Shown one piece after another: positions 34,494 through 45,359 of a stretch of 64,000 bases of DNA. The stretch comes from Tipula vernalis (lineage: Eukaryota > Arthropoda > Insecta > Diptera > Tipulidae): positions 48,987,389 to 49,051,388 of the forward strand of contig OY282558.1 in assembly GCA_958295665.1 (NCBI GenBank). Direction: 5' to 3'. How positions within the stretch are numbered: position 1 is the first letter of the stretch; each line of letters begins with the position of its first letter. Both the position numbers and the translations under genes were made by a program. The notes under the pieces are model-generated. The model worked only from the letters and a program-made list of their open reading frames with translations. It had not been told where the DNA came from and ran no database searches.

Positions 34494-37271
34494 TTAGATT
34501 GAAAATCCTAACGTTTGTATTAATTGATTATCTATAAAATGTAATTTAGATATATATTTTATTTTAGATTCGTTAATGAGTATTTCAATTAATTTTATCT
34601 TTACTTCCGAATGCAGCCGATCAGTGTGGTATCTTCTAGGTAAGTTCCTAATAATTTTTAGGAATTTATTCTGAACGATTTGTAACTTTTGAATATGAGT
34701 TTTCGGTAGCTCTGCCCATAAGGGAGCCCCATACAATATAATAGGTAGGACCATCGCTTTATAGACAAGTATTTTACTATCAATATTCATTTTACTGTTT
34801 CTATTTATGAGCGGATAGAGAGATTTCAGTAACTTACTTGTTTTCTCAATTACGCTATTGATATGGCTTTTAAATGTTAGCCTTTGGTCTAAATGAATTC
34901 CGAGATACTTCACTGATCGACTCCACTGTAAAGAAGAGCCCATAAGTATGATTGGTCTATCAGGCAATTTTCTCGAGGCCCGGCACCGAGTGAAGTATAT
35001 TGCTTCACATTTTGCGGTATTTAAACGTAGTTTCCATTTATTGAAATAAGCAGTTAAGTCGTTTATGTACAACTGTAATTTTGACGTAATATTCGACCCT
35101 AGTTCATCGGCAGTAAAAATGGCTATGTCGTCCGCAAATAAAGCTATTTCACAGTTGTTCGATTTAGGAATATCATTTATAAATAGATTAAATAACAGTG
35201 GGCTTAATACTGCTCCTTGAGGTACACCACTGAAAAGTTCTTCCGTATTTGATGCACAGTTGGCGATCTGGACAAAATATTTGCGATTCTTTAAGAATGA
35301 CTTTACCGTTTTTAGTATATATAAGGGAAAATTGAGACATTTCATTTTATAGATTATACCATCTCTCCAAACGAGATCAAAGGCGCTTTTAAGATCTAGT
35401 AGTATCGTGCCGGTTGACTTTTGTAATTTACGGTTTGTTTTGATATAATGGGTTAACCTGTGTATTTGATGGATAGTGGAGTGCTGCGATTTAAACCCGA
35501 ACTGTTCATTAATTAGTATTCTGTTATCGTCTATATAAGTATCCATTCTAGATTTGACTAGTCTTTCAAAAATCTTTCCAATACAACTTAGTAAACTAAT
35601 CGGACGATAGTTTAGAATTTCGGTAGGATCTTTCCCTGTTTTTATTACAGGTAATTCTTTAGCAAGTTTTCATACATTAGGGAAATATCCTGAGGAGAGA
35701 CATTTGTTGAAAATTTTACACAGCAGAGAAATTGCTATTGGTGGAAGATTTTTTAGTAGTTGATTAGGAATTTTGTCTACTCCTGGAGCTTTAAATGGTC
35801 GAACTGATTGTATAACGGAACTTAACTCTTTGCATGTTATTAGTTCTATATTAGAACCAGTATCTGGAATATCAGTCAAATCAATTTCATCACAAACATT
35901 TTTTATTTCGTTATCAAGTAAATTAATAGAACTATGTGAATCCGGAAATTTAAACGCTTCGGAGAGTGCATTACATTTTTCTTCGTTAGTAAATAATCTA
36001 ATGTTGCTAGAGCCGTCCTTAAGTGGTGGAACAGGGCGAGGTTTATTCTTAAAGTTCTTAGCGGTGTACCAGAATTTTTTTGAACCCGTCTCCATATCTT
36101 TTAAATTATTTTGCCATTTATGGTTGATCAGAGCCCAGATCATTTCCTGAATTTTTTTATTTAAATAGTTTACTATTGTTTTAAAATATGGAAATCGGTA
36201 TCTAATAAATTGTCTTCGTCTAAGATTTTTTAGTTTTATTAGATTCTGAATCTCATCAGATAATTGAATACGTTCGGGATGTTTCAATGGAGTTTCTGGC
36301 ACACTAATAGTCCGAGCTTCTGTAATTATTTCAGAGAATATATTTACCGATTCTTCGATATGTCCGTTATTATCTAATAGAAAATCATGATTTGAAAGTT
36401 AATAATCAATATATTGTCGGTATGATTTCCAACCAGCCTCGCGGTAATTAGAGTAGGTTGGGACGAATCTACTACATTTAATCTGAAAATTGAATTCGCA
36501 AAGGACTGGATAATGGTCTGAATTGAGATCCTGAATTGTCGCTACATTATGCACATACATAGATTGGTTTGTTAAAAATAGGTCCAAATAGCTGGGAATA
36601 CCTCTATGGCTGTAATAAGTAGGCTTATCCGGTGTTAAAACTGAAAAATTGTTGGAATTGACATGTAAATTATGCAAAGTGCGCCCACCTTTATTATTTC
36701 TCAGGCAGTCCCAACTAGTATGTCTACAGTTAAAATCACCACCAATAATGAATGGGGATGTAAAGTTAGTAAGCTTGATCAAATCATTTCGAAAATCTAC
36801 AACATTGGAATTTGGACAATAACAAGATATAATTTTTAGATGGTTTCCGTCGTCAAGTTCAACAGCTATTCCAATAGATTCAATCGAATTCATATTAAGA
36901 TCAGAAGACAAACTATGAGATATATTCCTTCGGATTAAAATAGCTACTCCACCTTTCTGTTGTCCTACCCGGTCATTTCTATATATAAAATATCCCGTAC
37001 AATTAAGCGCTATATTAGGCTTCAAATGGGTTTCCGTTAGTAACATAATGTCTATCTTGTTGTCTGTAAGAAATTTTTCCAATAAGTGTTTTTTAGGTTT
37101 AACGCTCCGTGCGTTCCATGTGGAAATTTTTAAATTATTATGGATGACCAACATACCTATGAGCGACTTCTGAGAGCATTCGAATTTGTTCAATTTTTGT
37201 TTTACAATTCTTCGATTTGTCAACAATTTCACTAAAAATAAGAAATAATTCGTTAAGTGTAAATAAATCAC
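34494..37271 (-). pseudogene. LINE ORF2, endonuclease and reverse transcriptase, two stops
   Basis: One frame from 37271 to 34494, about 925 codons, broken by TAA at 36399-36401 and TGA at 35670-35672; both continue in the same frame. The likely true start is the inner Met of MLVIHNNLKISTWNARS. Endonuclease: STWNARSVKPKK, LLTETHLKP, IIGGDFNCRHTSWD, LNSDHYPV, all catalytic residues present. RT: SIVIQ-like SSVIQSVRPFKAPGVDKIPN, YRPISLLSCIGKIFE, LDLKSAFDLVWRDG, FSGVPQGAVLSPLLFNLF, LFADDIAIF, KYLGIHLDQRLTFKSH. The TGA falls where a Trp is usual, consistent with TGG to TGA. No RNase H follows. Jockey/I-group by motifs. Confidence 0.9.
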
Positions 37272-37443
37272 TGTTTGATTTTACCGCGTTTGCATATCCT
37301 TGATTTGATCCTGATGGTTGGTTGTTAACTTTGGGTTGAATATTCTGATTTATTGTAGCTGGAAAGTCGTTTAAGTTCCATTGATATTCTGTATTATATT
37401 GTTGCTGCGTTGATTTTGCTTGTAAGTGCTGTTTAATTGATAG

Positions 37444-38332
37444 TTATTTCTTCATATTCAAGTATTCGCTCCTAGCTGGGCAAATGACGGAGTTAGCTGC
37501 ATGATTGCCATTACAGTTGGCACATTTAAATTTTGAAGCATCGTTGTTAAGGGGACATTCTTCCGAATCTTTGTGTGTAATGGTACAGTATCTACATCTT
37601 GGTTTCATAAAGCAATTTACAGCGCCATGACCGAACATATGGCATTTGTAGCATTGCGTAAGTCGATTAGGCCGGTTTTGATAGATGTCCCAATTACATA
37701 CTACGTGCGCTACGTATCTTACGCTTTTAAGTTGATTCAGTTTAATTGTACCTTTTTTATATAAGACGTAGTAAACTGCATCGTTATCAAATCGTTTTTT
37801 TTTTAATTCAATTTTATGAACTTTTAAAGGTTCAAAACCTTGATCTTTTAACGAATCCACAATTATTTGAGGATCCATATCTGGTAAACCATATAGCACA
37901 AACTTCGTTGTCTTATCATCATTCTTAGTGAACGAATAACCTTCATGATCAAGAGTTTTAATTTCATTTAGAATCTTGTCGTAATCACTTTCACTAAATA
38001 CAAATACTTTTACTCCTATTTTGATCAACTTTAAACCGTATTTCTCAATTTTTAATTTTTTCATCATATCTACCATAATGACTATGACCAATTTTTGTAA
38101 CAATTGGTGGAATTCTGCTATGTTGCGTAACATTTCTATTATTGTTACGTTGACTGACATTGATACCGCTATTATTTCGAACGATTGGTTCGAACTGATT
38201 TTGACGTACTGGTATTGCGAATATATTATTATCCGTTATGTTGTTATTTTCTACATGATTAGACATTTTTAATAATTTGTTCTGGGAATCATTTGATAAG
38301 GCCCATGGCCTTTTCTTGAAATTTCCGGCCAA
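37444..38332 (-). pseudogene. LINE ORF1, gag-like, three zinc knuckles
   Basis: Starts MAGNFKKRPWALSNDSQN at 38332, with an Asn-rich N-terminal part. A one-base shift in an A-run near 38050 moves the frame (YDEKIKN then stop; EKYGLKLIKIGVKVFVFSES continues in the next frame). The middle has an RRM-like region (TTKFVLYGLPDMDPQIIVD). The C-terminus holds three CCHC-type knuckles: CYKCHMFGHGAVNC, CRYCTITHKDSEEC and CANCNGNHAANSVIC. The layout is that of Jockey/I-group ORF1, which binds LINE RNA in ribonucleoprotein particles. Apart from the shift it appears complete, about 295 residues. Confidence 0.85.
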
Positions 38333-38559
38333 TTCTATTCACAATTTATTATTTCTTGTCACTTAAACTTTTATATTCGCTGTTTTCACACACTCTGTTT
38401 ACAGAATTTAATTGCTTTTATTTACAGTTTTTGTTTTAAATTATTTACCAAAGTAAATTACAATCGATGTGTATACATCGAGAGACAAAACTCAACTCTC
38501 ATCAAGTTGATATACAATAGCAAGTCCTATTCTAAATGTAGCTGAATCGTTACAAAATG

Positions 38560-39298
38560 TTATAGATGAATTGGTTAAACATCGGACATCATTACGATTG
38601 CTGAAAATTGCAGTAGAAAGTTGGGATTTGTTTTGTTATTACAATATTTGTGAAAAATTGGATAAAGTTAGTCCAATAATCCAGTATTTTCTGATTTAAT
38701 CAATGTAATCAGGGATCGAGTCCGTATCTTACAGTCCATAAATAAAAGTGAACGAAAAGTTCAAGTTCATATTGGTCAAAAAACCAATAAGTTTAATTCT
38801 TCGTTATCATCACGATTTTAGAGACCTACTAATGTCGGCCAAGTAAACAATAATAAATTGATTGAGTGTTATTATTGTAAACAAAATCATTTGCTTCATA
38901 ATTGTCTTAAGTTTTCTAATGCCAGTACAAATTGTTTATCAGCGAGACACCGAATATTTGAATGCAAATCTAAGCCATGTCCATTATCTAAGCATTTGAA
39001 CCGAAATCAGAACAACGCATCGAATGGAGAATCGTCGGGAAAAAGTTCGGTTGAAGATAAAATAAAGAACATAGTTGAAGTGTCGTCTTGTGCTGAACCT
39101 TCAAAATCTTCGTCAATGCTTAGCAAGGTGACCTTAAAGCAAGAATGCTTAGGTGTTGTACATAGTGCATCGTGTTCGTTAAAACAAAAGTTAACTTGTA
39201 AGCAAAATCTAGTCGCAACCGCGGTAATAACAGTTAATTCGTCGGATGGTACATCAGTGCCTTGTCGAATTCTATTAGACAGTGGCTCGGGTAAATAA
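38560..39298 (+). pseudogene. BEL/Pao gag and protease fragment
   Basis: From 38562 the reading is DELVKHRTSLRLLKIAVESW then DLFCYYNICEKLDK, a gag core piece. The frame 38858-39298 carries CYYCKQNHLLHNCLKF, a zinc knuckle, then FECKSKPCPLSKHLNRNQNN-type sequence, and ends in RILLDSGSGK, the aspartic protease active site (DSGS). The stop right after it truncates the protease. BEL/Pao assignment rests on the CPLSKHLN segment and on what follows. Confidence 0.72.
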
Positions 39299-39363
39299 GA
39301 AATGGTAGTAGGTAGAACAATATTACGCTAAATCTCCGCTAAATTCAGTAAAAATGCCATTAA

Positions 39364-40458
39364 ATGATAAAATCTACAACATTAAGAAAGTTTCTGCGGG
39401 TTGAGGAAAAACTTGAAAAGAATCCTGAAGTTAAGCAGCAGTATATAGAGTTTATGAAGGAGTATAAACAATTAGGACATATGGAAGTTGTTCCAGAGCC
39501 AACGTTAAATGAATCTTCGATTGGAAAAGTTTATTATTTGCTACGAGTTGTATTTAATGCGTCATCAAAAACTGATAGTGGTTAAATGAAACAATGTATG
39601 CGGGCCCCACGTTACAACAGAAATTAATTGAGTCGATATTATTATGTTGTACCGTCAAACAGAACTTGACAAAGATCAACGTAAGTTGCTTTGTATTGTT
39701 TGGCGTGATTCGAAAGGAAAGGAAATTAATGTTACCGATTAAAAACGATCACTTACGATCACGTACGACAGTGCACCATATTTAGCCAAACGCACTTTAT
39801 TACAATTAGCTGGTGATGAAGAATCTTAGTGATTTCTATGTGGATGATTTGCTCACTATGGGTGTTCCAACATAGAGGAAGCAAATAAAATTCAAATTGG
39901 GCTTACAAATTTGTTAGAGAAAGGCGGTTTTGAATTGAGAAAATTGGCGTCGAATAGAGGAGAAATCGCTAACAAAATTAATGATCAGGATCAAACGGAA
40001 GCAATTACGATTTTGGGAATCAGGTGGCGTACAAGTTCTGACACGTTAAATTTTGACTGTGATTTAACAAAGAGGCCTGTTTTATCAGCAATAGAACAGG
40101 TGTATGATCCAATAGAAATCAGCGCTCCGATTTATATCAAATCAATAGATAGAAGCAATAATTTCGTATCAATAAGCAGCGTATCAAAAAACTGACAACC
40201 CCTCGGCGTGAATTATGTGCAGGATTGTTGTTATCTACATTGGATTTATGTGTTAATAAAATCATTTTAAGGTCTGATTTACAAATTAACTTGTATAGAA
40301 TCAATTCAGATCCATCCGAATTCAAACCGTTCGTTCCAATAGCAGAAAACCCTGCTAATTTAATTTCAAGAGGAGTTCAGCCATATAGAAGTAATAAATG
40401 TTATTGCGGTCAAAGAACAGGAAGGTTGGAATGTATTTACAAGGTTTTTGGAATATAA
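39364..40458 (+). pseudogene. BEL/Pao reverse transcriptase fragments
   Basis: First piece (39364-39585): FLRVEEKLEKNPEVKQQYIE, YKQLGHMEVV and RVVFNASSKT, the BEL/Pao RT N-terminal region. At about 39829-39861 SDFYVDDLLTMG is the catalytic box, intact. Second piece (39911-40195): LLEKGGFELRKLASN and ITILGIRWRTSSDTLNF, the region after the RT palm. A third (40225-40458) contains IAENPANLISRGV, which in this family lies before the integrase. Several frameshifts. Confidence 0.78.
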
Positions 40459-40600
40459 TAGATTGAATGCCGGATGGGGTAGTTTTCAAGATGAAATAAA
40501 GTGATCTACACAGAGTAAATTAGAATCATTAAATTATATGATTTTAATACGAGTATGTTCCGAAGATTGTAAGAGAAATCAATCCAGTTTCGAACTGATG

Positions 40601-40605
<5 letters not shown>

Positions 40606-40639
<34 letters not shown>

Positions 40640-40987
40640 ATGCAATCTTTTCTGGGGCTCAAGGCACTCCCAACTCTTTCGCAGTTAATTTTACCGTCCT
40701 ACTTTACGCAGTATTAGCCAAATCGAGGACGTACGGCTATAGACCCGCTTTGTATAAACCACCTGCACATTGCATTGCTTCATGCCAACCTATAGTGCTG
40801 ACATGAAAGGTGGGTCGGCCCATGGATTCTGCACTCTCAACAGGGGGTCATAGTTGTGTTCATCGTCATCACCGATCGTAATCAGATGATCAAAAATCCC
40901 TTTTGCATCCCGCCCCTATCGGGATTCGAACCCGGTACCTCCCGATCCAAACGCCGCAGCTTTAACCACTGCGCCGTTTGCTCGGTT
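40606..40987 (-). mobile_element. tRNA-derived SINE
   Basis: On the minus strand a 382-bp element with a Pol III promoter: A box CGGCGCAGTGG (complement of 40966-40976) and B box GGTTCGAATCC (complement of 40922-40932), about 34 bp apart as in tRNA genes. It ends in poly(A) (the T-run starting at 40606). The exact 12-bp duplication ACTGATGAGCTT at 40594-40605 and 40988-40999 confirms insertion by target-primed reverse transcription. It sits inside the BEL/Pao relic. The frame 40856-41098 is not a gene. Confidence 0.93.
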
Positions 40988-41192
40988 ACTGATGAGCTTA
41001 TGATTATGAAAAAATCAATATTCTCATCAGGCCGCGGCGACTGGACTGATTATACCACAATTTACATTCTATATATACAGAATGTGCTGTGCATTTAAGT
41101 ATTAGCGAATCATAACTAATACAGATGAACTCTCTTACAATTTTTTTTTTCTTCTTCACAATATTCACACAGCTCTATTTCTGTGTAAGCTA

Positions 41193-41479
41193 ATTTTTAC
41201 TTTATTAATTTTTTTGTTGAATATTAATTAATTCATGTAATATCTAATATGCTATGGTGGTTAGACCATTTTAATTGTGTTTCGATTAACACGAGAAGTA
41301 TATTAGTATTTACGAACAGTAATTCAACGAAACTGACTAATAGACGTAATTCTATTTATTTTAATTATATGATTTTAGTACGACGACGAAACACAATTAA
41401 AATGGTCTAACCACCGGTAGCATATTAGATATTACATGAATTAATTAATATTCAACAAAAAAATTAATAAAGTAAAAAT
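41193..41479. repeat. Foldback sequence, 92-bp arms
   Basis: Arms 41193-41284 and 41387-41479 are inverted complements over about 92 bases, nearly perfect (difference CTATGGTGG against CTACCGGTGG in complement). They read ATTTTTACTTTATTAATTTT and on through CATTTTAATTGTGTTTCG. The loop is 102 bp with no coding potential. It interrupts the BEL/Pao relic. The pairing is better than the surrounding decay would allow for an old repeat. Confidence 0.85.
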
Positions 41480-42140
41480 CATTAAATATATTTTACCGAC
41501 TGGGTGGATGACTGAAAAATTCAAAAGTGCATACATTGCTATTCAACATAAGGCAGAAATTTTTGGATCGTCGGCTGTTGGAGTCTTTGTAAACAAATCG
41601 TGAAACAGTGTATAATATGCGTGAAAGCAAAACCTGAATTGACTAGTAAATTGATGGGAGATTTACCGTCTTTTAGAGTGAACAAGCCTTCAGAATTTTT
41701 TTACGCGACAGGAGTAGATTTCGCCGGTCCATTTCTGATGAGAAGCAAATAACGGAAGCAAAACACCAACCAAATTTTACATAGCAATTTTTTGTATGTT
41801 TTAGTTCAAAAGCAGTATATAGAAATTGTCGAAGATTTAACTACGCAATCTTTTTATTGCTGCTCTGATACGATTTATATCTCGCAGAGGGTTTTTTTAG
41901 CACCTATATTCAGGCAATGCAACATTTTGTGGATGCAAAATCTAAATTAAAAGAATTAGAACAAATTTTTTTTAGTAATGACTTCTAAAATAAAATAATG
42001 GATTACTGTTCCAACCATAAAATTCAGTGGCACACTATTCCACTGCAATCACCTCATTTTGGAGGTTTGTGGGAGGCATCAATTAAAAATGCTAAACAGC
42101 ATATGAGGAGAGTTGTTAGGAATTCCATTTTATCACACCT
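41480..42140 (+). pseudogene. BEL/Pao integrase fragment
   Basis: Around 41612-41750 the plus strand reads CVKAKPELTSKLMGDLPSFR then PSEFFYATGVDFAGPF, the zinc and core region with the first catalytic Asp (GVDFAGPF). At about 42003-42120, CSNHKIQWHTIPLQSPHFGG then LWEASIKNAKQHMRRV holds the segment with the last catalytic Glu (WEA). The middle is degenerate, and the frame changes several times. Confidence 0.75.
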
Positions 42141-42427
42141 TTATTTATATTTTCAAGTAACAGCGCCTTAACGGTAATTTTGATAACTAACGATGTTAAA
42201 TTGAAATTGTTACATTCTTTAATATCTTTACAATGACATGCTACATGTCGGTTAAATTCGATCCAACAATTTGATTTTCACCTCATCTTAGTAAATATTT
42301 ATGGGAGTTATGAAAAAATTTAGAACTTTTTGCATTTTGCAAGGGGTTTACAACAATATCAATTCAAGCACCATAGCGTCTGTCAACTACGGTTCAAGGA
42401 ATAAAAGTCTTGATTTCTTTAAGACCT
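42141..42427. other. Spacer, nothing recognised
   Basis: Between the BEL/Pao integrase and the gypsy LTR. No gene or repeat seen. Confidence 0.5.
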
Positions 42428-42644
42428 TGTTATGTATGTTAAATTATTAATTAATGGTATGATCCTCGTATAAATGAAATTACCTTTATTTCTATTATGG
42501 TTAAGAGTTACAGTATAAATTATGTAATAAATAATAATTGTATTTAGAGGGAGTGTTGAACAAGCCATGATTAAAGAGAGATGATAAGAGTAACATTGGA
42601 AGGTCGTCTTTTATTTATAAATTTACACATAAGCGAATGTAACA
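42428..42644 (+). repeat. Candidate 5' LTR of gypsy element
   Basis: 217 bp beginning TGTTATGTATG and ending GAATGTAACA, so TG..CA ends with a 5-base inverted repeat TGTTA/TAACA. It is followed after two bases by TGGCGACGAGGAAA (42647-42660), a plausible tRNA primer binding site. Without a second LTR this remains a candidate. Confidence 0.65.
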
Positions 42645-42730
42645 AATGGCGACGAGGAAAATAAATCAAAGTACTTAAACAGTGAGTAGAAAAAGTTAAG
42701 TGAAAGGTAGAAAGTAACTATCTAAAGTGA

Positions 42731-43260
42731 GTGGGAAAAAGTATAGGATTAGGTCAAGTCTGTTGTGAAGTGTCCAGTGCAAATAAATACTTAAAAATAG
42801 TCATGTTAGGTAACCTAAATCCATATATGCTCGGAGATGATTACAACGAATATGTTGAACGTATGGAACAATTTTTCTTATTGAATGATATTATCGAAGA
42901 AAAAAAAGTGGCATTTGTTCTTACATTTATCGGTGCCGAAACTTATTCGGTGCTTAAAAAGCTCATTGTTCCTGAAGAACCGTCAAAAAAAGTTATAAAG
43001 AACTTATTAATATTTTGAGGAATCATTTTTCACTGGAAGTAAACGAGATTCCGAAAAGATACCGTTACCACAAAGAAGATCAAAACAAGGTCAATCCACA
43101 AGAGGTGGAAATAGGAACTTCCAAAGTCGCTGTTTTCGATGCAATCATCAGCATAATCCACAAAATTGTCCTGTTAGGACGTGGGAATGTTTTCTTGTGG
43201 TAAAATTGGCCATACAGCAAACATGTGATTTCAACGGAATGAAAGATCGAGATGGTCATC
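42731..43260 (+). pseudogene. Gypsy gag fragment
   Basis: The first frame (42731-43018) has LGNLNPYMLGDDYNEYVERM and FFLLNDIIEEKKVAFVLTFI, the capsid N-terminal part. The true start may be Met at about 42803. After a frameshift near 43010, RNHFSLEVNEIPKRYRYHK follows. At about 43138-43230 RCNHQHNPQNCPVRTWECF then CGKIGHTANMC gives a CCHC knuckle in another frame. The middle of capsid is missing. Confidence 0.75.
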
Positions 43261-43461
43261 AAGGTCGTCTTGCGGAAAGAATATGTCACCACGCAATTCG
43301 AATTTGCAACGTAATTCAACACATCAAGCTGTTAAGGAATTCAACGAGGAGCTTAATAATTTAAGTTTGAAAAAAATAAATTATGTGGATGGAAATAATA
43401 TAAATGCATTGCAACCAAAATTGCCAGCTCAACAAATAATCCGTTATGGGTTACAATCAAA

Positions 43462-43866
43462 ATGGAAGGGCAGCTTATACAAATGGAGGTGGACACCGGT
43501 GCCTGTGCAACTGTGATGACTTTAGATAAGTTTAAAATAATTTTTAGTAATTTTAATTATGAAAATGTAACTCACAGATTTTCTTCTGTTAGAAGAATGC
43601 AAGTTGAAATTGATGATGGTAAAGTTCGGTGGTTAGATCTAATTATTATAGAACCGCAGCAAGCCAGTGGGCCTCTCATGGGTCGTACTTGGTTGGATAT
43701 TTTATTTCCAGCTTGGAGAACTACTTTTAAATTTAATTATAGTCAACAAATTGATCGGGTGAGTCAAAATTTTTCTGAAAATACGGTATATATACAAGAT
43801 ATCAAAAAAAGATTTCCCAACGTATTTCCTGGTTCGGGTAGAACCGTAATGCAACGTAAAAATTAA
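43462..43866 (+). pseudogene. Gypsy protease and start of RT
   Basis: MEVDTGACATVMTLDKFKII holds the DTGA aspartic protease active site. RMQVEIDDGKVRWLDLIIIE and PLMGRTWLDILFPAW are the downstream part of the protease/linker. The frame then reads IKKRFPNVFPGSGRTVM, the usual start of RT, and breaks at 43866. The RT core is deleted here. Confidence 0.78.
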
Positions 43867-44795
43867 TGTCGAAAAGTGTAAATTTTTCAAGAATTCCGTA
43901 ATTTTTTTAGGTCACAACATATCGGCTGAGGGTATAAGCCCCAATATTGATAAAGTAACAGCAATCGTGAAAGCTCCAGCATCAAAAAATCTTCAGGAAT
44001 TGCAATCATTTTTGGGTCTTCTAAACTATTATGGCAAATACTACTGTTGATTCAGATACCATTAATTTTCTGACAACAGCTAATATTTCAGAGAATATAG
44101 GGTTAGGTACGAAAAATTTTGCTAGGTTCACACAGGAAGATTTTATTTTATCGAAAGTCTTTAATTATGTCAAGGATGGTTGGACAAATAATAGTGAAGT
44201 TAACCTCGAGTATTATTTTAAATTAAGGAACTCTTTAAATATTCAGGATGGATGTTTGTTTTACGGAAATAGATTAGTGGTCCCAAACGAAGCGATATCG
44301 TATATTTTGAATTTACTGCACAGTAACCATGAAGGGATTGTGAGAATGAAAATGTTGGGTAGAAGCGTTTTCTGGTGGAGAACTATGAACGGTGATATCG
44401 AAAATAAAATTAGAAATTGTTTAATATGTAACAGTACACCAACTGTGAAGAAAGAAGTAGTGACGTCTAAATGGCCTGTTTTGTATTATCCTTTTGAAAG
44501 AATTATTTAGATTTGTTCCATTGGCAAAATGAAATTTTTTTAATCTTAGTAGATTCTTACAGTAAATTTATCGATGTAAAATTAGTGAAAAAATATGATT
44601 CTTCAGAAGTTATTAGCCAGATGAAAACAATCTTTAAATATTTCGGTCTGCCGAAATCTATTTGCACTGATAATGGACCGCCTTTCAATTCGTATGCTTT
44701 TCGCCAATTTGGTGAAACAAATGATATTACAATTTTAAAATCTCCTCCTTACCACCCACAGTCTAATGGTTTAGCAGAACGAGGTGTATAGACCA
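43867..44795 (+). pseudogene. Gypsy RT tail and integrase
   Basis: At 43870-44036 FFKNSVIFLGHNISAEGISP and SFLGLLNYYGKY are the end of RT (GHxIS and FLGLxNYY blocks), joined directly to a pre-integrase segment, so RNase H is deleted. The frame 44031-44510 has an HHCC-type zinc region (LLHSNHEGIVRMKML, then NCLICNS). After a stop at 44511 the core (44513-44791) reads LILVDSYSKFID, ICTDNGPPFNS and PYHPQSNGLAERGV, with all three catalytic acids (Asp, Asp, Glu) visible. A stop follows the Glu. Confidence 0.85.
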
Positions 44796-45330
44796 TAAAA
44801 ACCTATCTTAAAAACCTATCTTGTAGATACTAGTTTTCAGAAAATGTTAAAATGAAACTATTACTTGCATACATCAATACGCCATCCACTGCCACTATAA
44901 TACATCACCAAACGATTTATTATTTGCGTTTAAACCAAGAACGTTGATTAATTCACTCAATCCGAAGATATCGATGGAAAACTGTGAGAGGCAGTAACAA
45001 AAATTAGAAAATCCAAAGAAAACAGTAAGATTCAATTTATATATAAATCAGGAGAGGAATTATGATAAAAAGGGGAAAGAAAGAATAAAAGAATTTGTAG
45101 AAGGAGATGCAATCATGTATCGAAATCATTTTCGGGAATATTTGAAGTGGATACCGGGCAGTGTTTTAAAATCTATTGGAAATCATATGTACTTGGATAT
45201 ATATGGATAAATATCATCCACCACTTGAAATAATACCCAGGGGGTAATAAAAGAAAACGGGGTAATAGTGAAACTGATAGCGACGATGATTGTGTTTTTT
45301 TAAGAAAGTCTAGTAGATGGAAACAGCAAA
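44796..45330 (+). pseudogene. Gypsy integrase C-terminus, degenerate
   Basis: After the stop the sequence still shows family pieces: AYINTPSTATIIHHQTIYYLRLKPR-like near 44866-44945, FVEGDAIMYRNHFR near 45090-45130, and NKRKRGNSETDSDDDCVF near 45247-45300. No open frame joins them. Confidence 0.5.
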
Positions 45331-45359
45331 ATATCTTGTCGGTTTCATCCTTGCCCATC

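Larger units (their letters stand above)
34176..38499 (-). mobile_element. Full-length LINE with 15-bp TSD
   Basis: A 4.3-kb non-LTR retrotransposon on the minus strand, bounded by an exact 15-bp duplication CATCAAGTTGATATA (34161-34175 and 38500-38514). The 5' end is at 38499, with about 170 bp of leader; ORF1 follows (38332-37444), then ORF2 (37271-34494) and a 3' UTR. The 3' tail is AT-rich with TAATA repeats (34176-34200 on the plus strand), not poly(A). The only damage seen is one frameshift in ORF1 and two stops in ORF2. The right flank is a BEL/Pao relic, so the LINE landed at the edge of, or in, that older element. Confidence 0.93.
38515..42140 (+). mobile_element. Decayed BEL/Pao retrotransposon
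   Basis: Plus-strand relic with gag, protease, RT and integrase parts in order, broken by many stops, by a SINE (40606-40987) and by a foldback sequence (41193-41479). No LTR was found at either end. A second, unrelated BEL/Pao relic lies at 5.2-7.9 kb. Confidence 0.75.
42428..45330 (+). mobile_element. Ty3/gypsy retrotransposon relic
   Basis: A candidate 5' LTR (42428-42644) and primer binding site are followed by gag, protease, a short RT remnant and integrase on the plus strand. Most of RT and all of RNase H are deleted. I found no 3' LTR. The protein is of the kind often labelled K02A2.6-like in insect annotations. Confidence 0.82.

Noticed and set aside
45173..45358. Minus-strand frame near the gypsy end
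   Set aside because: Antisense to the gypsy C-terminal remnant; no motif of its own.
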